From Echinicola marina (GTDB lineage Bacteria > Bacteroidota > Bacteroidia > Cytophagales > Cyclobacteriaceae), in assembly GCF_020463795.1 (NCBI RefSeq), contig NZ_CP080025.1, positions 1,429,001 through 1,493,000 on the forward strand: a stretch of DNA of 64,000 bases, read 5' to 3'. The stretch's first letter is position 1. Each line of letters begins with the position of its first letter. Of this stretch, positions 1 to 7,754 are shown in pieces. The notes below the pieces were generated by a model, which made no database searches, was not told where the DNA came from, and worked only from the letters and a program-made list of their open reading frames with translations. The position numbers and the translations under genes are program-made.

Positions 1-1472
1 GCGTAATAGGAGTAAAGACCAGCATAGGTCTGGAAATAAAAGCAAAATCCGTAGTACTTACCAACGGTACATTTTTGAATGGACTTATCCATATTGGTGA
101 AAAACAATTCGGTGGTGGTAGAACAGGTGAAGCCGCAGCAAGAGGAATAACAGAACAGCTTGTAGAATTAGGTTTCGAAGCAGGTAGAATGAAGACAGGT
201 ACTCCACCCAGGGTAGATGGAAGGAGCTTGGATTACTCTAAAATGGAAGTGCAATATGGCGATGAACACCCTGAAAAGTTTTCTTTTTCGGATGAAACCT
301 CTCCTCTAAAAGAGCAAAGAACCTGTTGGATTACCTACACCAATAAAGAGGTGCACGAAACTTTGGAGACTGGTTTCGATAGATCTCCTATGTTTAATGG
401 TAGAATACAAGGCTTAGGACCTCGATATTGTCCCTCTATTGAAGATAAAATCAACCGTTTTGCAGAACGCGATAGGCATCAAATATTCGTGGAACCAGAA
501 GGTTGGGATACAGTAGAGATATACGTTAATGGCTTCTCTACTTCCCTGCCTGAAGATGTTCAATATAAAGCCATCCGTAAAATACAAGGTTTTGAAAATT
601 GTAAGATGTTCCGTCCTGGCTATGCCATTGAATATGATTTCTTTCCTCCTACTCAGTTAAAACTTACGTTGGAAACACAGTTGGTAGAGAATCTATTCTT
701 TGCCGGACAAATCAATGGGACTACCGGTTATGAAGAAGCCGCCTCCCAAGGGTTAATTGCAGGGATGAATGCAGCACAAAAGGTCAAGGAAGAAGCGCCT
801 TTTATTCTAAAAAGATCAGATGCCTACATCGGTGTACTGATAGATGACCTCATCAATAAGGGTACCGAAGAACCTTATAGGATGTTTACCAGCAGGGCAG
901 AGTTCAGACTATTACTAAGGCAAGACAATGCAGATCTCCGATTGACCCAATTAGGCCATAAAGTTGGTCTGGCATCAGATGAAAGACTCGATAAAATGAT
1001 GGACAAAAAGAACGATACTGCTAAACTGATCAATGATCTAAAGCAGAAAAAGCTAAGTCCTGAAAGCATCAATACAGGTTTAGAAGATCTACAGACTGCT
1101 TCTATCAAAGAAAAAATAACGGTAGAAAAACTATTGAAAAGACCTCAGCTAGGTTTACAAACTATAAAGAATTTAGATGAGGAATTAAATAGCTACCTAA
1201 ACAAATACCCAAAAGAGGTATTGGAGCAGGCAGAAATCCAGGTCAAATATAATAGCTATATAGAGAAGGAACAGCAGATGGTAGAAAAGCTTAATAATAT
1301 GGAGAATTTCAAAATACCTCTTGACTTCGACTACTTATCTGTACCAGCTCTATCCGCGGAGGGCAAACAAAAACTTAATAAAGTAAGACCAGAAACCCTA
1401 GGACAAGCATCCAGAATCAGTGGCGTATCACCTGCTGATTTATCCATACTCACAGTATATTTAGGAAGATAA
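1..1472 (+). CDS. mnmG: tRNA uridine-5-carboxymethylaminomethyl modification enzyme MnmG (GidA), 5'-truncated by window edge
   Basis: With MnmE, this FAD enzyme installs the carboxymethylaminomethyl group on wobble U34 of several tRNAs. The reading frame is open from base 3, so the first roughly 130 residues, including the FAD dinucleotide-binding motif, lie off the left edge. The visible part carries hallmark MnmG blocks: GTFLNGLIHIG, then FGGGRTGEAA, RMKTGTPPRVDG, GLGPRYCPSIEDK and GTTGYEEAASQGL. It ends in the helical C-terminal domain (SGVSPADLSILTVYLGR). The stop lies one base before the methyltransferase start, so the two are almost certainly cotranscribed. The gene is transcribed toward the candidate oriC; mnmG/gidA next to oriC is a recurring bacterial arrangement. 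Confidence 0.97.
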   Translation, partial: VIGVKTSIGLEIKAKSVVLTNGTFLNGLIHIGEKQFGGGRTGEAAARGITEQLVELGFEAGRMKTGTPPRVDGRSLDYSKMEVQYGDEHPEKFSFSDETSPLKEQRTCWITYTNKEVHETLETGFDRSPMFNGRIQGLGPRYCPSIEDKINRFAERDRHQIFVEPEGWDTVEIYVNGFSTSLPEDVQYKAIRKIQGFENCKMFRPGYAIEYDFFPPTQLKLTLETQLVENLFFAGQINGTTGYEEAASQGLIAGMNAAQKVKEEAPFILKRSDAYIGVLIDDLINKGTEEPYRMFTSRAEFRLLLRQDNADLRLTQLGHKVGLASDERLDKMMDKKNDTAKLINDLKQKKLSPESINTGLEDLQTASIKEKITVEKLLKRPQLGLQTIKNLDEELNSYLNKYPKEVLEQAEIQVKYNSYIEKEQQMVEKLNNMENFKIPLDFDYLSVPALSAEGKQKLNKVRPETLGQASRISGVSPADLSILTVYLGR

Positions 1473-1473
1473 C

Positions 1474-2361
1474 ATGTACGAAAGATTAACCAAATGTCCA
1501 CTTTGTCAAAGTGGACTTTTTATTAATCATTTGGTGGTAAAGGATCATAGCGTTTCGCAAGAATCCTTTACCATTTGCAAATGTAATAACTGCAATTTTT
1601 TATTTACCAATCCTAGACCAGACCAGAAACATATTGGTGATTACTATAAGTCAGAAGACTATATTTCCCATACTGATAAATCCACCAATCTGGTCAACTT
1701 TATTTACAAGCAAGTAAGGAAATTCACACTAAAGCAAAAGGTTAACTGGATCAATAAATACAGTAATAAGAAGGGAAGACTTTTGGATTTTGGATGTGGT
1801 ACAGGACATTTTCTCAACCAAGCAAAACAAGATGGTTGGCAATGCATTGGCCACGAACCTAGCAAAGATGCAGCAATAATTGCCAGGAATAATTTCAAGC
1901 TCAGTATATATGACAATACTCAAGGGCTAAACAAAGAAAAGAAGTTTGATGCCATAACATTATTCCATGTTTTAGAACATGTACATGACCTCAGTGGCAC
2001 CATGGAACTCCTACTAAACAGGCTGAAGAAAAGAGGAACATTGTACTTGGCCGTACCCAATTATGACGCTTATGATTCAAAACAATTTAAAGAAGATTGG
2101 GCGTCCTTGGATGTACCTAGACACTTATATCACTTCACACAAGAAACCATGCAGTTCTTAGCTGATGAATTTAATCTGAGGATAATTGCCAGAGAACCCA
2201 TGCCTTTTGACAGTTACTATGTCTCAATTTTATCCAACAGTATAAAATATAAAAGGAAAAATCTAATAAATTCATTCATAACAGGATATAAGTCAAATAA
2301 AAAGGCAAAAAAAAATAATAATAACTATTCAAGCATATTATTTATATTGAAGAAAAAATGA
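1474..2361 (+). CDS. Class I SAM-dependent methyltransferase with N-terminal zinc-ribbon-like motif
   Basis: The 295-residue protein begins with two CxxC pairs (C8/C11 and C37/C40), a probable small zinc-binding module. A Rossmann methyltransferase core follows, with motif I DFGCGTG at about residues 105-111 and a later FHVLEHVHD block typical of the Methyltransf_23 group. Substrate cannot be read from the sequence. Related Bacteroidota genes are often found beside mnmG and annotated only as methyltransferases. It starts one base after the mnmG stop and overlaps the next gene by four bases (ATGA), so it is the middle gene of a three-gene operon. Confidence 0.88.
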   Translation: MYERLTKCPLCQSGLFINHLVVKDHSVSQESFTICKCNNCNFLFTNPRPDQKHIGDYYKSEDYISHTDKSTNLVNFIYKQVRKFTLKQKVNWINKYSNKKGRLLDFGCGTGHFLNQAKQDGWQCIGHEPSKDAAIIARNNFKLSIYDNTQGLNKEKKFDAITLFHVLEHVHDLSGTMELLLNRLKKRGTLYLAVPNYDAYDSKQFKEDWASLDVPRHLYHFTQETMQFLADEFNLRIIAREPMPFDSYYVSILSNSIKYKRKNLINSFITGYKSNKKAKKNNNNYSSILFILKKK

Positions 2362-4088
2362 ATAGCAGATTATACAAAATATTATTAGCTATCATTGCGA
2401 TAGTCTTTTGCTATGCTTGTGCAAAGCAAAGTTCACCAATGGGTGGTCCCAAAGATGAAGAACCACCAAAATTACTTACATCCAATCCACCAGATCAAAC
2501 CTTAAATACCAAGCCCGAAAATATCACTTTGGAGTTTGATGAGTATATCAAAGCAGATAACCCAACCAGAAATATCATTATCACTCCAAGTCTGGAAAAG
2601 GATAAAATGGAGATTTTAGCAGTTAAAAATACTCTGAGAATTAAACTCAACCAGGAATTAGAAGACAGCACCACCTACGTATTCAACTTTCAAAAGAGTA
2701 TACAGGACATTTCGGAGAGCAATCCAGCCATGAACTTAAAACTCGTATTTTCAACTGGTGACATGATCGATAGCCTTAAATTTTCAGGAACAGTAGACTA
2801 TGTATTTCCGCAAAAATCAACAGAGATAAAAGATGTCCTAGTAGGACTCTACAGAATAGAAGATGATACCATGGATGTCTTTTCTGACCCACCTTACTAT
2901 ATCAGCCAAGCAGATTCAGCGGGAAAATTTGAAATCACCAATATCAAAGCAGGAAAATACAGGGCTTATGCCTTTCACGATGACAACAACACTTCCAAAG
3001 CCGAATTCAAAAATGAAAAATATGGTTTCATAGCTGATACGCTTACCATCATGGAAAATATTACTGGTGCTCATTTTAAACTATTCAGGGGCGATCTTTC
3101 CGAATTCAAAATCAATAGATCCACAGCCATAGGTAGCAATTTTGATATTGTACTAAGCAAGGAACCTTCCAGCTTACACGTGGAACATCCTGATTTTGGG
3201 ACCAAACTGTTTTATCGATTAGATGAAAAACAAGTAAGGCTCTACCATACTGAACTAAGAAACGATAGTACGCAAATCAAACTTGTATCTACTGACTCCG
3301 TCGGCTTCAAAATCGATACCACTCTATATGCCTCATTCATGGAAAGCGATCGAAAAGCCCAAAACTTAGAAGCTACATTGGGTAAGAAAAAAGAATTTCT
3401 TCAATCCATAAAGACAGAAATTACTTTTAATAAACCCATTTTGGAGGTCATCTATGACTCATTATATGTTCAGTACGATTCGGCCTCATTTATTAAAATA
3501 AAACCGGAATTCCTAAGCTTCAAGGATAGTAGTAGAAGAACAGAACTGCTCTTTGATATACCTGTACCAGATACCTTGAATAGTAATAATTATAATTTCA
3601 TCGCAGCAGATTCTTCCTTTCTGGATATAGAAAAAGAACATAATACCAAAGCGCTCAAAACTTCTTTCAAACGCTTAATACAGGATGATCTTGCAGATGA
3701 AGTAAGTGGTGAGATACTTACTGAAGAACTACCTATTATAGTCCAACTCATTTCTAATGATGGCATCATCGTGCAGGAAGAATACCTGACCAATTCAAAA
3801 AGCTATAACTTCAAAAAAGTAAAAGCAGGCGAATATGAAATAAGAGCGATAATAGACAGAAACAAAAATAGGCAATGGGACCCTGGCAACTATTTCGAAA
3901 AGCGGCAACCAGAACCTGTGTACTACTATTTTGATGAGGAAAACAATACCAGAAAGATCCTCCTAAGGGGAAGATGGACCAGACAAGATCTTAATATCAA
4001 AAGCAGTCCGCAATCTGGCCTTAATCAATCTACCAAGCCAATAATCGACTCAATAAATAACCTAACACAGCCCAAAGAAACCATGTAG
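2358..4088 (+). CDS. Ig-like domain lipoprotein (Big_5 / SbsA Ig-like type)
   Basis: This is a 576-residue predicted lipoprotein. A hydrophobic N-terminus leads to a likely lipidated cysteine at residue 21, followed by the SPMGGPKDEEPPKL segment that marks a family of Bacteroidota surface or periplasmic proteins with a bacterial Ig-like domain. The first domain (about residues 35-130) has the LEFDEYI and TTYVFNF strands of that fold. The remainder looks beta-rich with repeated carboxypeptidase-regulatory-like segments (for example KAGKYRAYAFHDDN and KAGEYEIRAIIDRNKN). Function is unknown. It overlaps the methyltransferase by four bases and is followed by a terminator. Confidence 0.85.
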   Translation: MNSRLYKILLAIIAIVFCYACAKQSSPMGGPKDEEPPKLLTSNPPDQTLNTKPENITLEFDEYIKADNPTRNIIITPSLEKDKMEILAVKNTLRIKLNQELEDSTTYVFNFQKSIQDISESNPAMNLKLVFSTGDMIDSLKFSGTVDYVFPQKSTEIKDVLVGLYRIEDDTMDVFSDPPYYISQADSAGKFEITNIKAGKYRAYAFHDDNNTSKAEFKNEKYGFIADTLTIMENITGAHFKLFRGDLSEFKINRSTAIGSNFDIVLSKEPSSLHVEHPDFGTKLFYRLDEKQVRLYHTELRNDSTQIKLVSTDSVGFKIDTTLYASFMESDRKAQNLEATLGKKKEFLQSIKTEITFNKPILEVIYDSLYVQYDSASFIKIKPEFLSFKDSSRRTELLFDIPVPDTLNSNNYNFIAADSSFLDIEKEHNTKALKTSFKRLIQDDLADEVSGEILTEELPIIVQLISNDGIIVQEEYLTNSKSYNFKKVKAGEYEIRAIIDRNKNRQWDPGNYFEKRQPEPVYYYFDEENNTRKILLRGRWTRQDLNIKSSPQSGLNQSTKPIIDSINNLTQPKETM

Positions 4089-4145
4089 ATAACTATGGAA
4101 TATCATGTTGATAAGTGTATATAACCTATGGAAAAAATCAGACTT

Positions 4146-4181
4146 ATCCCGATCGTATATCAACTTTCGGGATTTTTTTTT
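4146..4181 (+). terminator. Rho-independent terminator after the mnmG operon
   Basis: The stem ATCCCGA (4146-4152) pairs with TCGGGAT (4167-4173) and is followed directly by a run of T to 4181. It lies 58 bases after the Ig-like lipoprotein stop, before the DnaA-box cluster. Confidence 0.85.
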
Positions 4182-4214
4182 CCACCCTGAGGATAACCAC
4201 AATTTTATAAACTC

Positions 4215-4482
4215 CTATCCACATTTATACACACACAAATTCATACACATTATCTAGCATTCACATTTATACACAAAAAAGTAGCCTTTTCATGAAGTAC
4301 TTAAATTATAATGACTTACAAGTTGATAAACTGTGGATATCAGGTGTATTAAATATGGAAAAACTATGATAAACATGTTGGTAAAAAAACCTTACAGACT
4401 TACCCACAAATCCACAGCTTAATAACTGTAATAGTTTTTTATTTAAAAAAAGAATATATATAAATATATAGGATGTGGATGA
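4215..4482. other. Candidate chromosomal replication origin (oriC): DnaA-box cluster with AT-rich flank
   Basis: Two exact TTATNCACA boxes occur at 4225-4233 and 4267-4275. One-mismatch boxes occur at 4215-4223 (CTATCCACA), 4241-4249 (TCATACACA) and 4400-4408 (TTACCCACA). On the other strand they occur at 4332-4340 and 4474-4482. A very AT-rich stretch at about 4430-4470 could be the unwinding element. The whole gap 4089-4926 lacks credible genes. Plus-strand coding DNA is C-rich before the gap (2461-2520: 3 G, 20 C; 4021-4080: 4 G, 16 C) and G-rich after it (5101-5160: 19 G, 9 C; 6241-6300: 21 G, 5 C), although all these genes lie on the same strand. That switch is what an origin gives. The boxes and skew are seen; the origin role is inferred. 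Confidence 0.75.
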
Positions 4483-4926
4483 ATTAAGAATTGAGTGAAA
4501 AAGGAACTTCATTTTTATAAAAAGGATCAATCGGCTCTGTTCTTGTCAATTCATATAAGAAAAAAGATAAAATCATTTTAAAGCCCTGTGAAGCCTTTAA
4601 AATATCCCAAACAATTAACCTTACATTTTAATCATTATCTCAAGGCAGAGCTGCTTAAAATGGTGTAAAAAGATAATTTACAACTGGGTGTTATCTGTCA
4701 AAATAAATCTGACAAACAAAAGATGACCTTAATGGATCAATATAGAGATAACCAATTTTAGCGATTGAAAAATTAAGAAGGTATATAAACTGATAAAAAT
4801 CAATTCAAATAAAAACTGCTGAAAACAAATAAAAATGGATAAATTTAAAAATTAATGATCTCTTGATCTTTTAAGATTATTCGCTGGATTGGGGACATTT
4901 AGAAGGTTTCTAAAAGAAATTAGATT

Positions 4927-5682
4927 ATGGTTAAACGGATTTTCGTCTTGGTGCTTTTTGCCTTGTTCTTCGAAAGCGGCATTGTCATGGCTCAGGACAA
5001 GATATATTTTACTGATTTTTATGTTTCAGCTGGATTTAGAAATCAGGCTTATAAAGACCTAAGTGATTATTTGGAAAATTCAGGTTATCAAACTTTTGAT
5101 CAACAAACAGCTACATTGGGAGGAGGGGTATCATATGTGGCTATGTCAGGACTGGGATTTTATGTGGAAACGGAGTTTAACCTTAATCGAAAGCAATACA
5201 GCAACGATTTTGTGAATTATAGGTACCTGCCCATACATGTGACCGGTGGATTTCAGTATCATTGGAAAAATACCACGCTGAAAGATTGGAGGTTTTATCC
5301 AAAATTGGGCTTATTCAATGGATCTACTTCACTGGACATGATTGCCAAAGATCTCAATACAGATTTCAACGAAAACCTCATGGGAGGAATGAACACCAGT
5401 TTCATGTACCAGAGAAACTATGGCATCAATATCAGTCTCAATGCAGATAAAATTTTAGGAGCTTTTCTAAAACCTACTACTCAGGTGGGGGTATATTCTA
5501 GAATGGGACTGCAGGTAGGTTATATGCTGAATGTATTTACCAGTGTTACTAAGCTAAGAAGAAATTTTAACCCGGACCTTCGTAAGGATTTGATCATTTC
5601 CAATGCTCCCAAGTTTGATCCAAGCGCATTTTACATAAAGCTTAATTTTGCCATTGGGAAGTTCGAAAAGGAAAGGGAATAG
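4927..5682 (+). CDS. Secreted outer-membrane beta-barrel-like protein of unknown function
   Basis: The 251-residue protein opens with a signal peptide (about residues 1-22, cleaved near VMAQ-DK). It then alternates short amphipathic strands rich in aromatic residues and glycine, such as GFYVETEFNLNRKQ and TQVGVYSRMGLQVGYML, in the manner of small outer-membrane barrels. I do not recognise a named family. It is the first gene to the right of the candidate origin and stands alone, with a 140-base gap before the esterase gene. Confidence 0.75.
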   Translation: MVKRIFVLVLFALFFESGIVMAQDKIYFTDFYVSAGFRNQAYKDLSDYLENSGYQTFDQQTATLGGGVSYVAMSGLGFYVETEFNLNRKQYSNDFVNYRYLPIHVTGGFQYHWKNTTLKDWRFYPKLGLFNGSTSLDMIAKDLNTDFNENLMGGMNTSFMYQRNYGINISLNADKILGAFLKPTTQVGVYSRMGLQVGYMLNVFTSVTKLRRNFNPDLRKDLIISNAPKFDPSAFYIKLNFAIGKFEKERE

Positions 5683-5823
5683 CCTAGAAATTTTTCTCAA
5701 AAAATAACTCTCAATCGATTATAATTAGCTTTTGACTGTAGCAGATTTAAGATAAACTATCCTTAAGCTATTGAAATCAAATTAACATTTTTACATAAAC
5801 TCAAATAATAATTCTATATCAAA

Positions 5824-6636
5824 ATGAAAAGAATATTCCTATTGTTAATCGTTCTATTCGGCGTAAATAACCTCACTTTTTCCAAAACAGATACGATCAA
5901 AGTCCATAGCAAAACAATGGACAAAACAATTTCCAATCTGATCATTACACCAGAAGATTATAAGACTTCAGAAAGTTATCCAACCCTTTATTTATTGCAT
6001 GGTGCCGGAGGGGATTTTACCTCTTGGTCAGGAATTGCGGATCTGCAACTATATGCAGACCGTTATGACATGATTATTGTTTGTCCAGATGGTGGAAGAA
6101 CCAGCTGGTATTTTGACAGCCCCATTGACCCTCAAATGCAGTATGAATCGTATGTCAGTACTGAATTGGTCGGATGGGTAGATGATCATTATGCCACGAA
6201 GCAGCAGAGAGAATTTAGGGCCATTACTGGCTTGAGTATGGGAGGTCATGGAGGCTTGTATTTGGGATTTAGGCATCAGGATATTTTTGGAAATGCAGGA
6301 AGTACCAGCGGTGGCGTTGATATCAGGCCATTTCCCAGGAACTGGGATATCTCCAAAAGATTAGGAACTTATGCCGAAAATCCTGCTATCTGGGAAAAGA
6401 ATACGGTTATTAATTTGGTACATCTCCTAGATGGAAAAAGTTTGAATATAATCATTGACTGTGGTACTGCTGACTTTTTCTATGAAGCCAATGTACGCTT
6501 GCATGAAAAGTTGGAAGAAAGAAATATTCCGCATGATTTTATCAGTAGACCTGGGGCCCATAATGGTGAATATTGGAAGAATGCAATAGCCTACCAAATG
6601 CTTTTCTTTAACGATAAATTCAAGTCCGTTAAATAA
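5824..6636 (+). CDS. Secreted esterase of the esterase D / FrmB-like alpha/beta-hydrolase family
   Basis: This is a 270-residue hydrolase with a signal peptide of about 20 residues. An alpha/beta-hydrolase core carries LYLLHGAGGDFTSW (oxyanion-loop region), the nucleophile elbow GLSMGGHGG with Ser138, a downstream aspartate in the CGTADFF segment, and the catalytic histidine in GAHNGEYW. These place it in the esterase family that includes FrmB-type S-formylglutathione hydrolases and mycolyltransferase-like esterases. The true substrate is unknown, and export argues against formaldehyde detoxification. A 635-base gap separates it from marR. Confidence 0.85.
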   Translation: MKRIFLLLIVLFGVNNLTFSKTDTIKVHSKTMDKTISNLIITPEDYKTSESYPTLYLLHGAGGDFTSWSGIADLQLYADRYDMIIVCPDGGRTSWYFDSPIDPQMQYESYVSTELVGWVDDHYATKQQREFRAITGLSMGGHGGLYLGFRHQDIFGNAGSTSGGVDIRPFPRNWDISKRLGTYAENPAIWEKNTVINLVHLLDGKSLNIIIDCGTADFFYEANVRLHEKLEERNIPHDFISRPGAHNGEYWKNAIAYQMLFFNDKFKSVK

Positions 6637-7032
6637 TCCTTGGTAGTATCAATGATGCATAAATCCTTTCGGCATAATTTTGTAGCTCAATTCAGTTAAA
6701 TTCCTAAGCTAGTTTTAGGGGAGATTTTATTGTTAAGCACAGAAGTTCTGAAAAAATAATATTTAAACATGTTTTACTAAAAAAATTATATTGTGGTAAT
6801 TGATGTTTTAACTGATGAAAAATAAACCTGAAACAGCAGTTTACTCTTTGTAAGAATCTAGTGATTTATGTTATTTTCATCTAAAATAAAAAAATACTGG
6901 AAGTGAACTTCACATTTAATACCAGCTGAAATGCATGATAAATCACTTCAAAATTTTTAAATTAATAATTTATTCCTTGGACGTTCAGCCTTTATATATA
7001 GGTCGGATATTTCTATTCAATGTAAAAGGAAT

Positions 7033-7144
7033 TTTCCCAATTCAGAGCTTGTATGGGCCCAGCAACCAAAAGTAGCTGGGAGCATTGAACTTGTTTGTCC
7101 TGCAAGATTGTGTTGTTGAAATGAGCTTTTCTAAAATTGGGAAA
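7033..7144. other. Possible structured element in the 635-base gap before marR
   Basis: The gap 6637-7271 holds no credible gene. Within it a 10-base perfect inverted repeat (TTTCCCAATT at 7033-7042, AATTGGGAAA at 7135-7144) encloses an inner hairpin CCCAGC/GCTGGG (7058-7063, 7075-7080). Smaller complementary AGCT and CTTG/CAAG segments also lie inside, so a branched fold of about 112 nt is possible. This could be a small RNA, a leader or a palindromic mobile remnant. No known class is recognised. Confidence 0.3.
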
Positions 7145-7209
7145 GCAAACCACTGGCAATCTCCCAAGCCTTATAACTATCTATTTGTAAAACTTTTTCG
7201 TTATAAATA

Positions 7210-7223
7210 GTATGCATGCATAC
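7210..7223. promoter_or_regulatory. Palindromic operator candidate upstream of marR
   Basis: GTATGCATGCATAC is a perfect 14-base palindrome, 48 bases upstream of the MarR-family start codon. MarR dimers bind palindromes of about this size and usually autoregulate, so this is a likely operator for marR and the fad genes behind it. The palindrome is seen; its role is inferred. Confidence 0.5.
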
Positions 7224-7271
7224 AAAGTTTTTCTTATATTACGTTAGATCAGTAACAGATAGACCTATACA

Positions 7272-7727
7272 ATGAAACCCGAGGAAACCGTAGACTTTTA
7301 TATAAAGACTGCTTGGCATGCCATCTCCCGGATGTATAATCAGAAAGGAGCAGAAGAAGGTTTGACCACTTCCATTGGTTTTGTATTGATCAATATTAAT
7401 GCTAATGAAGGCACCCCTGCCACCAAGATAGCCCCATTGATGGGGTTAGAATCCAGAAGTCTTACCAGAATGCTCAAATCCATGGAGGAAAGAGGCTTGA
7501 TTTACCGAAAGCCTGACCCCATTGATAAGCGATCGGTCCGTATTTTTTTGACCCCTGAGGGTAGACGGAAAAAAGAAATATCCATAGATACTATCCAAGA
7601 ATTCAATAGATCCATACGGAATGTGATCAGTGAAAAGGATCTTGAAGATTTCTTCCGTGTATTTCAGAAAATCAATCAAGTTATAGAAGAACAACAATCA
7701 GAAATGATCAGCCCAAATAATATTTAG
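7272..7727 (+). CDS. MarR-family transcriptional regulator, probable regulator of the fad operon
   Basis: This is a 151-residue winged-helix protein of typical MarR length. The recognition region ATKIAPLMGLESRSLTRMLKSMEERGLIYRK is followed by the wing DPIDKRSVRIFLTPEGRR, a DxRSxxxxLT pattern characteristic of the family. It precedes fadN by 27 bases in the same direction, so it probably heads the beta-oxidation operon and responds to an acyl-CoA or related ligand, as FadR-like MarR or TetR repressors do elsewhere. The ligand and the sign of regulation are inferred, not seen. Confidence 0.88.
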   Translation: MKPEETVDFYIKTAWHAISRMYNQKGAEEGLTTSIGFVLININANEGTPATKIAPLMGLESRSLTRMLKSMEERGLIYRKPDPIDKRSVRIFLTPEGRRKKEISIDTIQEFNRSIRNVISEKDLEDFFRVFQKINQVIEEQQSEMISPNNI

Positions 7728-7754
7728 GGCCAATTTCAAAAGAACATATCTTAT

